From positions 496,001 through 560,000 of the forward strand of contig CAVUYY010000008.1 of NCBI GenBank assembly GCA_963745775.1: 64,000 nucleotides of DNA. Reading direction: 5' to 3'. The notes beneath the pieces are model-generated. The model was given only the letters and a program-made list of their open reading frames with translations, was not told the origin of the DNA and did not search any database. Both the position numbers and the translations under genes were made by a program. Position 1 is the first letter of the stretch. Every line of letters begins with the position of its first letter. This DNA comes from Gaiellasilicea sp963745775. Lineage in GTDB: Bacteria; Actinomycetota; Thermoleophilia; Gaiellales; Gaiellaceae. Positions 45,254 through 53,985 of this stretch are shown piece after piece.

Positions 45254-46278
45254 GCCGCGGTCTCCGCCCGCCGCAACTCGAGCTCGGGCTTCGCGACGGC
45301 AGCAAGCACGCGATCGAGGATCGAGTCGGCGTCGACCTCCTCCGCGAGCGCCTGATAGCTGAGCACGAGCCGGTGTCGGAGCGCGTCCTTGGCCAGCGTG
45401 CCGACATCGCCGAGCACCACGTAGTCGCGGCCGCGGAGGAAGGCGAGCGCGCGACAGGACTGGACGAGGCTGATCGGCCCGCGCGGGCTGGCACCGAAGG
45501 CGACGAGTGGCGCGAGCTCGCCCAGGCCGTGCGCTGACGGGTCGCGCGTTGCCGTCGCGAGATCGACCGTGTAGCTGATGATTCCCGGGTCGACATACAC
45601 GTCGGCGACCGCGGCCTGCAGCGCCCGCAGCTGCTCGAGCTCGACGACACGACGGAGCTCCGGCGGGCCGCCGAGCGAGCGCTGGACGATCGTCAGCTCC
45701 TCGTCGTGCTCCGGGTAGCCCACGAGGATCTTGAGCATGAAGCGGTCGATCTGCGCCTCGGGCAGCGGGTAGGTGCCCTCCGACTCGATCGGGTTCTGCG
45801 TGGCCATCACGAGGAAGGGATCGGGCACGGGATGCGTGGTCGAGCCGATCGTCACCTGGTGCTCCTGCATCACCTCGAGCAGCGCCGACTGCACCTTGGC
45901 AGGAGCGCGGTTGATCTCGTCGGCGAGCAGGAAGTTGCAGAAGACGGGGCCGAGCTCGGTCTCGAACGTCCCCGCGCCCGGGCGGTACATCCGCGTTCCG
46001 ACGAGATCCGACGGGACGAGATCGGGCGTGAACTGGATCCGTTGGAACGAGCCGCCGAGGACCTGAGCGGTCGTCTTGATCGTCAGCGTCTTCGCCAGTC
46101 CCGGCACGCCCTCGATCAGGAGGTGGCCGCCGGCGAGCAGGCAGACGAGGACGCGCTCGAGCATCGCGTCCTGCCCTGCGATCACCCGCTTGATCTCGAA
46201 GAGCGCCGTCTCCAGCAGCTCCCTCGCCTCTTGGGCGTTCGGCTCCTCCGTGCTGGGCTCGTCGGGCGTCGAGGTCAC
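45250..46278 (-). CDS. MoxR-family AAA+ ATPase
   Basis: 342 residues. Walker A EGVPGLAKTLTIKT, Walker B NFLLADEINRAPAKVQSALL, sensor 1 VMATQNPIESEGTYPLPEAQ and the arginine-rich lid are as expected for MoxR. These ATPases work with VWA partners to insert metals or to mature enzymes, as in CO dehydrogenase, nitric oxide reductase and methanol dehydrogenase. It is first in the operon, with an AAAGGAG site before GTG 46278. Confidence 0.94.
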   Translation of the reverse strand: MTSTPDEPSTEEPNAQEARELLETALFEIKRVIAGQDAMLERVLVCLLAGGHLLIEGVPGLAKTLTIKTTAQVLGGSFQRIQFTPDLVPSDLVGTRMYRPGAGTFETELGPVFCNFLLADEINRAPAKVQSALLEVMQEHQVTIGSTTHPVPDPFLVMATQNPIESEGTYPLPEAQIDRFMLKILVGYPEHDEELTIVQRSLGGPPELRRVVELEQLRALQAAVADVYVDPGIISYTVDLATATRDPSAHGLGELAPLVAFGASPRGPISLVQSCRALAFLRGRDYVVLGDVGTLAKDALRHRLVLSYQALAEEVDADSILDRVLAAVAKPELELRRAETAA

Positions 46279-46400
46279 GTGGGCTCCTTTGCTCGGGGAA
46301 GGCTGCAGGCGGTAGCCCGCATTTCAGCAGGAACGGCCTAAGTGCAGGTTAAGGATGAACGCAAGTTTCGGGTAGCCAACGGCATCTTTCCCTCTAGACC

Positions 46401-46616
46401 ATGCAACCCGTCTCGGCCGCAGTCCTCGCCCGGCTCCGATCCGACCGCCTCCTGCTCTGGAGCACCTATGCGGCGGTGCCCCTCCTCTGGCTCGCGGTCG
46501 CTCTCCTCGCGCCGGCCCTCCTCCTCGCGATCCCGCTCGCTGCGCTGGGCCTGGCCGCGTGCTTCCGCTACGGGCCGCTCGAGCGCTTCCCGCCACCGGA
46601 CGACCCGGACTACTGA
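46401..46616 (+). CDS. Small membrane protein (71 aa)
   Basis: Two hydrophobic helices (LLLWSTYAAVPLLWLAVALL and ALLLAIPLAALGLAACF) and a short proline/Asp-rich tail PPPDDPDY. No family was recognised. The ATG at 46401 is preceded by a weak CTCTAGACC stretch. It ends immediately against the converging glmS gene and is divergent from moxR. Confidence 0.65.
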   Translation: MQPVSAAVLARLRSDRLLLWSTYAAVPLLWLAVALLAPALLLAIPLAALGLAACFRYGPLERFPPPDDPDY

Positions 46617-48446
46617 CTACTCGACGGTGACGGTCTTCGCGAGGTTGCGCGGCTGGTCGACGTTCAGCCCGCGCAGGCGCGCGATCCGGTAGGCGAGGAG
46701 CTGCAACGGCAGCACGGCCAGCGCCGCCTGGAGGAAGTTCGGCGTCTTCGGCACGTAGATCACGTCGTCGGCGTGGTGCTGGATGTCCTCGTTGCCGTCG
46801 GTCGCGATCGCGATCACGTGAGCGCCGCGCGCCCGAGTCTCCTGGATGTTGGAGACGATCTTGTCGTAGACGTGGATGTCGGTGGCGACGACGACGACCG
46901 GCGTGTCCGAGTCGAGCAGCGCGATCGGACCGTGCTTCATCTCCCCGGCGGAGTACGCCTCGGTCGGGATGTAGGAGATCTCCTTCAGCTTCAGCGCGCC
47001 CTCGAGCGCCACCGGCAGCCCGATATGGCGGCCGAGGTAGAGGAAGAACGGCTTGTCGTAGAAGCGCTGAGCGATCTCCTCGACCGGATGGTCGCCGTCG
47101 AGGAACTGCTCCATCTTCGAGGGCAGCTCATAGACCTGTTCGAGGATGAAGCCGAGCTCGCCCGGATCCATCGTTCCCCGCACCTGGGCCATCTTCAGCG
47201 CCACGAGGTAGAAGAGCGCGATCTGCGCCGTGAACGTCTTCGACGCGGCGACGCTGACCTCGAGCCCGCAGCGCGTGTAGAGCACCGACTCCACCTCGCG
47301 CGTGATCTGCGAGCCCATCATGTTCGTGATCGCGAGCGTATGAGCGCCCTTCTTCTTCGCGAGCTTCATGGCCTCGATCGTGTCGCGCGTCTCGCCCGAC
47401 TGGGAGACGCCGATCACGAGGGTGTCGGGGCCGATCACCGGATTGCGGTAGATCCACTCCGAGGCGATGTCGGGCTCGACCGGCAGCCGCGCCCACTCCT
47501 CGAGCACGTACCGGGCAACGACGCACGAGTGGTAGGCGGTGCCGCACGCGAGCAGGACGATCCGGCGCAGGTTGCGCAGCTCCTCGTCCGAGAGCCCGAG
47601 GCCCTCGAGCTCGAGCTTGCCGTGGCGGACGCGATCGCCGATCGTCTCGGCGACGGCCTCGGGCTGCTCGTAGATCTCCTTGAGCATGAACGTCTCGTAG
47701 CCGCCCTTCTCGGCGCCCTCGTCGTCCCAGTCGAGCTCGACGAGCTGGTGCTCGACCGGAGCACCGTCGGCGGCGCGCAGGTAGCGAGCGCCGTCGGGCG
47801 AGAGCACGACGACGTCGCCGTCGTCGGGGAACTGAACGGTGCGCGTCTCGCGCAGGAACGCGACGGCGTTCGACGCGAGGAACATCTCGCCCTCGCCGAC
47901 CCCGACGACGAGCGGGGTCTGGTAGCGCGCTCCGACGAGAAGGTCGGGATGGTCGTGGTGAATCGCGACGAAGGAGAAGTGCCCTTCGAGCTCGTTGAAC
48001 GTCTTCCGGACGGCTTCCACGAGATCGCCCTCGTAGTGGCGCTCGATCAGGTGGGAGACGGTCTCGGCGTCCGTCTCGGACGAGAACTCGTGGCCCTCGT
48101 CCTTGAGGCCGCGGGTCAGCTCGCGGTAGTTCTCGACGATCCCGTTCAGGACGATCGAGAGCTTGCCGTCGTCACAGCCCGTCAGCGGGTGCGCGTTGGC
48201 CTCGGTGACGCTGCCGTGGGTCGCCCAGCGCGTGTGGCCGAGCCCGTGCGTCGAGGCGGAGCCGTTCGGGCCGGCGGCGGTCTTCAGGTTCTGGAGATTG
48301 CCGACAGCGCGGACGTAATCGAGCCCGTCCTCCTCGCGCAGCGCAATCCCGGCCGAGTCATAGCCCCGGTACTCGAGGCGCTCGAGGCCTTGGAGGAGCA
48401 GCGACTTGCACTCTCTCGGTCCGACGTATCCGATGATTCCGCACAC
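46617..48446 (-). CDS. glmS: Glutamine-fructose-6-phosphate aminotransferase (isomerising)
   Basis: 609 residues, full length. N-terminal glutaminase with catalytic Cys in MCGIIGYVGPRECKSLLLQG and LGHTRWATHGSVTEANAHPL. Two SIS domains follow: ACGTAYHSCVVARYVLEEWA, VIGVSQSGETRDTIEAM and EVSVAASKTFTAQIALFYL. It makes glucosamine-6-phosphate, the first step to UDP-GlcNAc for peptidoglycan. The GTG start follows a GAAAGGAG site. It lies downstream of glmM on the same strand, so two pathway steps are adjacent. Confidence 0.97.
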   Translation of the reverse strand: MCGIIGYVGPRECKSLLLQGLERLEYRGYDSAGIALREEDGLDYVRAVGNLQNLKTAAGPNGSASTHGLGHTRWATHGSVTEANAHPLTGCDDGKLSIVLNGIVENYRELTRGLKDEGHEFSSETDAETVSHLIERHYEGDLVEAVRKTFNELEGHFSFVAIHHDHPDLLVGARYQTPLVVGVGEGEMFLASNAVAFLRETRTVQFPDDGDVVVLSPDGARYLRAADGAPVEHQLVELDWDDEGAEKGGYETFMLKEIYEQPEAVAETIGDRVRHGKLELEGLGLSDEELRNLRRIVLLACGTAYHSCVVARYVLEEWARLPVEPDIASEWIYRNPVIGPDTLVIGVSQSGETRDTIEAMKLAKKKGAHTLAITNMMGSQITREVESVLYTRCGLEVSVAASKTFTAQIALFYLVALKMAQVRGTMDPGELGFILEQVYELPSKMEQFLDGDHPVEEIAQRFYDKPFFLYLGRHIGLPVALEGALKLKEISYIPTEAYSAGEMKHGPIALLDSDTPVVVVATDIHVYDKIVSNIQETRARGAHVIAIATDGNEDIQHHADDVIYVPKTPNFLQAALAVLPLQLLAYRIARLRGLNVDQPRNLAKTVTVE

Positions 48447-48604
48447 CCTGAAGCTCCTTTCGTCCCCTCCGGGTGAAGCGCCACGCCGGCCCGACGGCCT
48501 GTGGCCTCCTGAAACATGCTCCTGTTCCCAGCGAAACTGTGTCCGTAACGAAAACGGGGCCTGGAACGCAGTAGAGCCCGGCGATTCGTTCGCAGCGTCG
48601 CGAA
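48447..48604 (-). other. Leader region of glmS
   Basis: 158 bases between glmM and glmS. It contains several G/C-rich self-complementary stretches (for example GGCC-ACA-GGCC) and the GAAAGGAG site. It does not resemble the glmS ribozyme of Firmicutes, and no -10 box is obvious. Confidence 0.4.
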
Positions 48605-49870
48605 CTAGCCGAGCTCCCTCCGAACAAGCCCGGCGATCCTAGCACAGAGATTCCGCGCTTCCTCGTCCGTTTCGGCCTCGCCCAGAACGCGCACGAGTGG
48701 CTCCGTTCCGGAGGCGCGGACGAGCACCCGAGCCCGGCCGGCCAGCTCCTCGTTCAGCCGGTTCGCCTCGGCGAATGCAGCCGCGGGAACCGTGCCGCCC
48801 GAGACGCGAACGTTCTCCTTCGCCTGCGCGTAGCGGGGCATCTCGGCCGCCGCCTCGGCAAGAGTGCGCCCCCGGATCGCGTCGCAGAGAAGCAGTGCCG
48901 CCGCCAGTCCGTCGCCCGTGACGTGATCGCGCAGGTAGATGACGTGGCCCGACTGCTCGCCGCCGAGCACGCCTCCTTCGCGCCGGAGAGCTTCGAGCAC
49001 GTACCGATCGCCCACATCCGTCGTCAGGACGCGAATCCCGTGCTCCTCCATCAGCCTGTGGAAGCCGAGATTCGTCATCACGGTGACGGCCACGAGCTCG
49101 ACGCCGAGCTGAGGCGCCAGGATGGCGAGGATCTGGTCGCCGTCCACGACCTCGCCCGCCGCGTCGACCGCGAGCATCCGGTCGCCGTCGCCGTCGAACG
49201 CGATTCCGAGGTCGAATCCGGAGTCGACGACCGCCCGGCTCAGGGCGCCAAGGTCGGTCGCGCCGCAGCCTTCGTTGATGTTCGTCCCGTCGGGATCGGC
49301 GCCGATCGTCGTCACCTCGGCGCCGAGCGCCGCGAACGCCTCGGGCGCGATCCCCGAGTAGGCGCCGTTTGCGCAGTCGACCACGATTCTGCGGCCGGCG
49401 AGATCGGAGCCGAAACGCTCGACCACGTGCTCGAGGTAGCTGTCGGTCGCGACGTCGACGCGGTCGATCGTGCCGCCGCCCGGCTCTGGAGCGTCGAGCA
49501 GCGCCTCGATCTCGACCTCCGAGCGATCGGTGAGCTTGTGGCCGTCGGCGTCGAAGAACTTGACGCCGTTGTACTCGGGCGGGTTGTGCGAGGCCGTGAT
49601 CACGACGCCGAGATCGAGCGCGAGGAGCGCCACGGCCGGGGTCGGTAGCACGCCGGCCAGCACCGCATTCCCACCGGCGGCCACAACGCCTCGGGCGAAC
49701 GCCTCTTCCAGCTCCGGCCCCGACGCCCGGGTGTCGCGGCCGACGAAGACGCGGCCGCGGCCACTCCAGAGCGCCGAAGCCTTGCCGAGCCGCTCGACGA
49801 GCTCGACGGTCAGATCCTCCCCGACGACCCCGCGAACACCGTCCGTGCCGAAGAAGCGGCGATCCGCCAA
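48605..49870 (-). CDS. glmM: Phosphoglucosamine mutase
   Basis: 421 residues. Converts glucosamine-6-phosphate to the 1-phosphate. Starts ADRRFFGTDGVRGVVGEDLT. The catalytic serine loop is ITASHNPPEYNGVKFFDADG, the Mg site is IAFDGDGDRMLAVD, the sugar loop is GGEQSGHVIYLRD and the phosphate loop is RASGTEPLVRV. TTG 49870 is chosen because the homologous N-terminus begins there; it lies seven bases after the rpsI stop. Confidence 0.95.
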   Translation of the reverse strand: MADRRFFGTDGVRGVVGEDLTVELVERLGKASALWSGRGRVFVGRDTRASGPELEEAFARGVVAAGGNAVLAGVLPTPAVALLALDLGVVITASHNPPEYNGVKFFDADGHKLTDRSEVEIEALLDAPEPGGGTIDRVDVATDSYLEHVVERFGSDLAGRRIVVDCANGAYSGIAPEAFAALGAEVTTIGADPDGTNINEGCGATDLGALSRAVVDSGFDLGIAFDGDGDRMLAVDAAGEVVDGDQILAILAPQLGVELVAVTVMTNLGFHRLMEEHGIRVLTTDVGDRYVLEALRREGGVLGGEQSGHVIYLRDHVTGDGLAAALLLCDAIRGRTLAEAAAEMPRYAQAKENVRVSGGTVPAAAFAEANRLNEELAGRARVLVRASGTEPLVRVLGEAETDEEARNLCARIAGLVRRELG

Positions 49871-49877
49871 CGAGGAG

Positions 49878-50423
49878 CTACCGCTTGGAGAACTGGGGCG
49901 CCTTGCGCGCCTTGTGCAGCCCGGCCTTCTTGCGCTCGACCTGGCGTGCGTCACGCGTCAGGAAGCCCTCGCGCTTGAGCGGGATCCGCAGCTCCGGGTC
50001 GGCCTCGACGAGCGCGCGGGCGATTCCGTGGCGAACCGCTCCGGCCTGACCGGTAGGCCCGCCGCCATGGACGCGAACGCGGATGTCGTAGGTGCCCTCG
50101 AGCCCGGCGACCTTCAGCGGAGCCAAGGCGGCTGCGCGGTGGGTGAGCCGCGGGAAGTAGTCCTCGATCGTCCGGCCGTTGAACCAGGTCGTGCCGTCGC
50201 CCGGGCGCAGGATCACGCGGGCAACCGACGTCTTCCGCTTCCCGGTGCCCATGTACTGCGCGTTACCGAGTGGAACACGCCGCGGAGTCGCGCCTTCGGT
50301 CTGCGTCGGCTCGACGGGCGTCGACTCTTCCTGGGTCGCCGTGTTTTCGGTCGACTCGTTCTGGGTCGGCTCGACCGGAATCGTCTCGACCGCTGCTTCC
50401 TGAACCGGATCCTGCTCTACCAC
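49878..50423 (-). CDS. rpsI: 30S ribosomal protein S9 with acidic N-terminal extension
   Basis: 181 residues. The conserved S9 core starts near residue 55 (AQYMGTGKRKTSVARVILRP) and ends LHKARKAPQFSKR, whose basic tail reaches the ribosomal P site. The first 50 residues are an unusual Glu/Thr/Gln/Pro-rich extension (QDPVQEAAVETIPVEPTQNE, then repeats of VEPTQ). Extensions of S9 occur in some Actinobacteria; this one seems long. The GTG start overlaps the rplM stop by one base. Confidence 0.95.
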   Translation of the reverse strand: MVEQDPVQEAAVETIPVEPTQNESTENTATQEESTPVEPTQTEGATPRRVPLGNAQYMGTGKRKTSVARVILRPGDGTTWFNGRTIEDYFPRLTHRAAALAPLKVAGLEGTYDIRVRVHGGGPTGQAGAVRHGIARALVEADPELRIPLKREGFLTRDARQVERKKAGLHKARKAPQFSKR

Positions 50424-50854
50424 TACATCTCCTTCAAGGGCTTGGGCGCCTGGGCCTCGTGCGGATGCGACGGGCCGGCGTAGATCTTGAGCTTGGTGAT
50501 CTGCTGGCGGGCGAGCCGGTTGCGCGGGAGCATCCCCTTGACCGCCTTGCGCAGCACCTCCGTCGGCCGGCGCTCGAGCTGGACGCGCAGCGTTCTCGTC
50601 CGCAGCCCGCCGGGATACCCGGAGTGGCGGTGGTAGAGCTTCTGGTCGAGCTTCTGCCCGGTCACGGCGATCTTCTCCGCGTTGACGACGACGACGAAGT
50701 CGCCGGTGTCCACGTGCGGGGTGTACGCCGGCTTGTTCTTGCCGCGCAGCGTGTCGGCGATCTGGGTCGCGAGCCTCCCGAGGGTCTTGCCCTCGGCGTC
50801 GACGACGTACCAGTCGCGTGTGACCTCGCCCGGCTTGGCGCTGTATGTCTTCAT
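50423..50854 (-). CDS. rplM: 50S ribosomal protein L13
   Basis: 143 residues: MKTYSAKPGEVTRDWYVVDA, GKTLGRLATQIADTLRGKNK, TPHVDTGDFVVVVNAEKIAV and a C-terminal AVKGMLPRNRLARQQITKLK are standard for L13. It precedes rpsI, the universal order, and follows the MFS gene by 13 bases. Confidence 0.97.
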   Translation of the reverse strand: MKTYSAKPGEVTRDWYVVDAEGKTLGRLATQIADTLRGKNKPAYTPHVDTGDFVVVVNAEKIAVTGQKLDQKLYHRHSGYPGGLRTRTLRVQLERRPTEVLRKAVKGMLPRNRLARQQITKLKIYAGPSHPHEAQAPKPLKEM

Positions 50855-50867
50855 TTCGACAGGGTTC

Positions 50868-52100
50868 TCACTTCACAGAAAGAGGGCGCACATCGGGTGC
50901 GCCGGCGGCGGATCGTACCAGAATCCAGGCCGCGGGCAGGGCCACGAAAGCCGTCGCGGCGAAGGCGAGCGCCTCGACGCCGAGCTCGCTGTAGGCCACT
51001 CCGCCGAGCAGGACGAGCACGGCGCCGGTGAAGCTGGAGCAGAGATCGGTGAAGCCGATCAGACGGCCGCGCTCGGCCGGAAGCGCCCGGTCGGCGAGCT
51101 CCGTCACGGCGGCGACGTAGGAGATGTTCCAGCCGAGCCCGAGCAGGAAGAGCGAGACCGAGATCCAGGCGACGCTCTCGAACCAGGCGAGCCCGAGCGT
51201 CGAGAGCGCCATCAGGAGCAGGCCGGCGACCTGGCCCGGACGGCGGCCGATCCTGTCGACGAGCTGCCCGATCACGAGCACGAGCGCGTACATCCCGACG
51301 ATGTGGAGGCTGATCACGGTGAAGACGTCCGCCTGGTGGTGGCCGTGGTCGATCACGAGATAGCCGGTCAGGTTCATCACCGAGACCATGCCGGCGAAGC
51401 TCGCGACGGCGGCGACGAGGGCGGTGAGGACGCCTGGCCGGCGGACGATCTCGCGGAGCGGCGCTGCCGCTTGCTCGACGGCGCCGCCGGCGTCGTACTG
51501 GAGCTGCTCGGCGATCGTCTTCGGATCGGGCCGGATCGAGAGGACGAGGCCGAGACCGACCACCATGATCCCGCCCGCCGCGAGCCACGGGACGACGAGC
51601 GCCTCCGTGTCGAGCTCCTTGCCGGCGAAGAGCGGCCGGAAGACGAGCGGGCCGAGCGCCGCGCCGAAGAGCGCTCCGAAGAGGACATACGAGATCCCGC
51701 GCGCCCGGCGCTCCGGTGGATACATGTCGGCGGCGGCGGCGCGGGCGAGGAGGATCGTCCCCTGGGCGACGCCGACGAGCGCGAAGCCGGCGACGACGAC
51801 GGCGGCCGAATCGAGCTCGCAGCCGAGCGCGGTCGTCAGGCACCCCGCGACACCGGCGAGGCAGCCGCCGGCGAGCACCGGGACCCGGCCGAACCGGTCC
51901 ATCAGCCGTCCGGCGGGAAACGCGGCGAGCGCCCCCGCCGTGAGGAAGATCGCCGGCCCGAGGCCGAGGATGCCTTCGATCCCGGTGACGAGGACGAGCG
52001 TCACCGTCGCCACGGCGACCGCGAGCTGCACCATCCCGGAGAGCGATGTCAGCGTCGCCGCGAGCAGGATCGTGTTGCGCCTGATCGGGAAGTCGGCCAC
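50868..52100 (-). CDS. Major facilitator superfamily transporter
   Basis: 410 residues with about twelve membrane helices. Signature loop LTAGALAAFPAGRLMDRFGR (the MFS motif A, G...D..GR) between helices 2 and 3 and a repeat LVDRIGRRPGQVAGLLLMAL in the second half. The N-terminus ADFPIRRNTILLAATLTSLS matches cytoplasmic start. Its substrate is unknown; drug efflux or sugar families are possible. The GTG follows a TAGGCT box by six bases. Confidence 0.88.
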   Translation of the reverse strand: MADFPIRRNTILLAATLTSLSGMVQLAVAVATVTLVLVTGIEGILGLGPAIFLTAGALAAFPAGRLMDRFGRVPVLAGGCLAGVAGCLTTALGCELDSAAVVVAGFALVGVAQGTILLARAAAADMYPPERRARGISYVLFGALFGAALGPLVFRPLFAGKELDTEALVVPWLAAGGIMVVGLGLVLSIRPDPKTIAEQLQYDAGGAVEQAAAPLREIVRRPGVLTALVAAVASFAGMVSVMNLTGYLVIDHGHHQADVFTVISLHIVGMYALVLVIGQLVDRIGRRPGQVAGLLLMALSTLGLAWFESVAWISVSLFLLGLGWNISYVAAVTELADRALPAERGRLIGFTDLCSSFTGAVLVLLGGVAYSELGVEALAFAATAFVALPAAWILVRSAAGAPDVRPLSVK

Positions 52101-52106
52101 GCGCCG

Positions 52107-52143
52107 AGCCTAGATGAAGTCCGTCGGCACGAATGCCTAGCCT
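52107..52143. promoter_or_regulatory. Back-to-back leaderless promoters of the MFS and acylphosphatase genes
   Basis: Minus TAGGCT (52107-52112) is six bases from the MFS GTG at 52100. Plus TAGCCT (52138-52143) is seven bases from ATG 52151, which supports that start for the acylphosphatase over one at 52133. Confidence 0.6.
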
Positions 52144-52150
52144 AGAGGCC

Positions 52151-52417
52151 ATGCAGCGGCGCCGGGTTGTCGTCCAGGGTCACGTGCAAGGGGTCTTCTT
52201 CCGCGAGACGGTTCGCCGCCGGGCGCTCGCCGCAGGCGTCGCCGGCTCCGTCCGCAACTGCCCCGACGGCTCGGTCGAGGCGGTCTTCGAGGGCGAGCGC
52301 GAGGGGGTCGAGCGGCTCGTCGAGTTCTGCCGCGAGGGCCCACGCGGCGCTCGCGTCGACTGGGTCGACGTCGCGAGCGAGGAGCCTGTCGGGCTAGCCG
52401 GCTTCGAGGTGCACTGA
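52151..52417 (+). CDS. acyP: Acylphosphatase
   Basis: 88 residues. Hydrolyses acyl phosphates. The signature VVVQGHVQGVFFRETVRRRA carries the catalytic Arg and the phosphate-binding loop; the catalytic Asn lies in SVRNCPDGSVEAVFEG. The size is typical. The final 24 bases overlap the converging amidotransferase-like gene. Confidence 0.94.
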   Translation: MQRRRVVVQGHVQGVFFRETVRRRALAAGVAGSVRNCPDGSVEAVFEGEREGVERLVEFCREGPRGARVDWVDVASEEPVGLAGFEVH

Positions 52418-53119
52418 GCGCAGCCGCCGATCGTGCGCGTGGCCTGCGGCCGCCTCGAGAAACGCGGCCGTGAGCGGATGCGGAACGGTGCGGTCGAAGC
52501 GCACCTGGAAGACGTACAGCGTCGCGACGAAGAAGGGGTGACCGTCGAGCTCGACGACGCGCGCTCCGCCGTTCTCGTCCCGTCCGCTCACTCGCAGCCC
52601 CGCGGCCTCGAATCGCGGTTCGAGCTCGGGGTTCAGCCCGTAGCTGCAGAAGTACGGCTCGACGGCTTCTCGGACGCCGTAGATCGAGGCGACGCGCGAG
52701 CCCAACGCGAACCGAACCCAGTGACTCTGGCCCGCGAGCGAGCACTCGAGCGGGGTCACGGCGAAGCGCTCTGCGCCGGGATTCGTCTCGGCGTGGTCTG
52801 CATCCTCGATCCCGAGCACGTCCCGCGCGAACTCGAGCACCACGTGCTGGAAGCCGCCGCAGGTGCCAACGAGCGGCAGCCCGCTCTCGCGCGCAAAGCG
52901 GATCGCCGCCAGCGCGCCGTCCATGCTCTCGTACGGGCTCCCGGACGAGATCAGGAGACCGTCGGAGTCGGCGAGCGTGAGCGCGGGATCGCCGACGGCC
53001 GTCGTCGGAACCCAGGTGTAGTCGACATCGGCCGCCGACAGCTCGGCGTCGATCGCCCGGTGCGTCTCCTTGAGCTCGGAGTAGTCGCCGACGATCGCGA
53101 TCCGGGGCGAGCCGGTCAT
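52394..53119 (-). CDS. CTP-synthase C-terminal-like amidotransferase domain protein
   Basis: 241 residues resembling only the glutaminase half of CTP synthase: IAIVGDYSELKETHRAIDAE, LISSGSPYESMDGALAAIRF, GLPLVGTCGGFQHVVLEFAR with the nucleophile Cys, and HPFFVATLYVFQVRF near the end. The His and Glu of the usual FHPEF triad are replaced (YVF), so glutamine hydrolysis is doubtful. From memory, this family is annotated as CTP synthase C-terminal region-related (seleno)protein; the nucleophile codon here is TGC, so this member is the Cys form. ATG 53119 follows a TAACGT box by eight bases. Confidence 0.83.
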   Translation of the reverse strand: MTGSPRIAIVGDYSELKETHRAIDAELSAADVDYTWVPTTAVGDPALTLADSDGLLISSGSPYESMDGALAAIRFARESGLPLVGTCGGFQHVVLEFARDVLGIEDADHAETNPGAERFAVTPLECSLAGQSHWVRFALGSRVASIYGVREAVEPYFCSYGLNPELEPRFEAAGLRVSGRDENGGARVVELDGHPFFVATLYVFQVRFDRTVPHPLTAAFLEAAAGHAHDRRLRSVHLEAG

Positions 53120-53228
53120 CACCCGGCACGTTAGCGCGTTCGGCGCGGCGAACGAGAGCGGCGGCAGGTTTGATCGAGCGCTTCGGCTGCTCCAGGATGG
53201 GAGCGCAGCGAATCGAGGGAGGTCGCAC

Positions 53229-53982
53229 GTGGGCGGGGAATTGCCGGAGATGGCCGACTGGGACGAGCTCTTCGACGAGAGCTACTTCCGCTTCTACGGG
53301 CCGATGCTGGACGACGAGCGGGCGCGGATCGAGGCGGAGGGTGCGATCGGGCTCGCTGACGTCGAGCCCGGCGCCGAGGTGCTCGACTGTCCGTGCGGCT
53401 TCGCGCGCCACAGCGCGGTGCTCGCGAAGCTCGGCTACCGGATGACCGGCGTCGACCGGTCGGCTGCGCAGCTCGCGGAGGCCCGGCGGCGGCTCGGATC
53501 AGCGGAATGGCCGCGACTCGCGCGCGCCGACTATCGCGAGCTGCCGTTCGAGGACGCGTCCTTCGACGCGGTCCTCAACCTGTTCACCTCGCTCGGCTAC
53601 CTCGATCGCGACGGCGACGTCACCGTGTTGCGAGAGCTGCGCCGCGTGCTGCGACCCGGCGGCCGTTTGGTGCTCGAGACGATGCACCGCGACCGGCTCG
53701 CCCGGGTCTACACACCGCGCGCCTGGGATCCGCTGCCGGACGGTTCCACGTTCGTGCAGGAGCGGATCTTCGACCTGGTCGCGGGGACCGTCGCGACCAC
53801 CTACCGGATCCTCGGCGGCGACGATCCGGTCGAGCGGCGCTTCGTCCACCGCGTCTACACGGCGGGCGAGTGGGACGCGATGCTCGCGGAAGCAGGGTTC
53901 TCGCGAGCGCCGCTTCCTCGGCGGCTGGAACGGCGAGCCGCTCACGCCGGAGACGCGGCTGATCGCGGTTGCTACCGCCTGA
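53229..53982 (+). CDS. SAM-dependent methyltransferase (C-terminal frameshift near 53905)
   Basis: About 250 residues. Class I fold: VEPGAEVLDCPCGFARHSAV (motif I), MTGVDRSAAQLAEARRRL, LPFEDASFDAVLNLFTSLGY and LRRVLRPGGRLVLETMHRDR. One extra base near 53905 removes the natural end; the other frame reads RRFLGGWNGEPLTPETRLIA and stops at 53982, four bases before the guaA stop. GGGAGG precedes GTG 53229. The substrate is unknown; the sequence is closest in style to UbiE-like or small-molecule methyltransferases. Confidence 0.85.
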
Positions 53983-53985
53983 GAG

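Noticed and set aside
48447..48604. glmS ribozyme or riboswitch upstream of glmS
   Set aside because: No glmS ribozyme core could be found, and the element is a Firmicutes feature.
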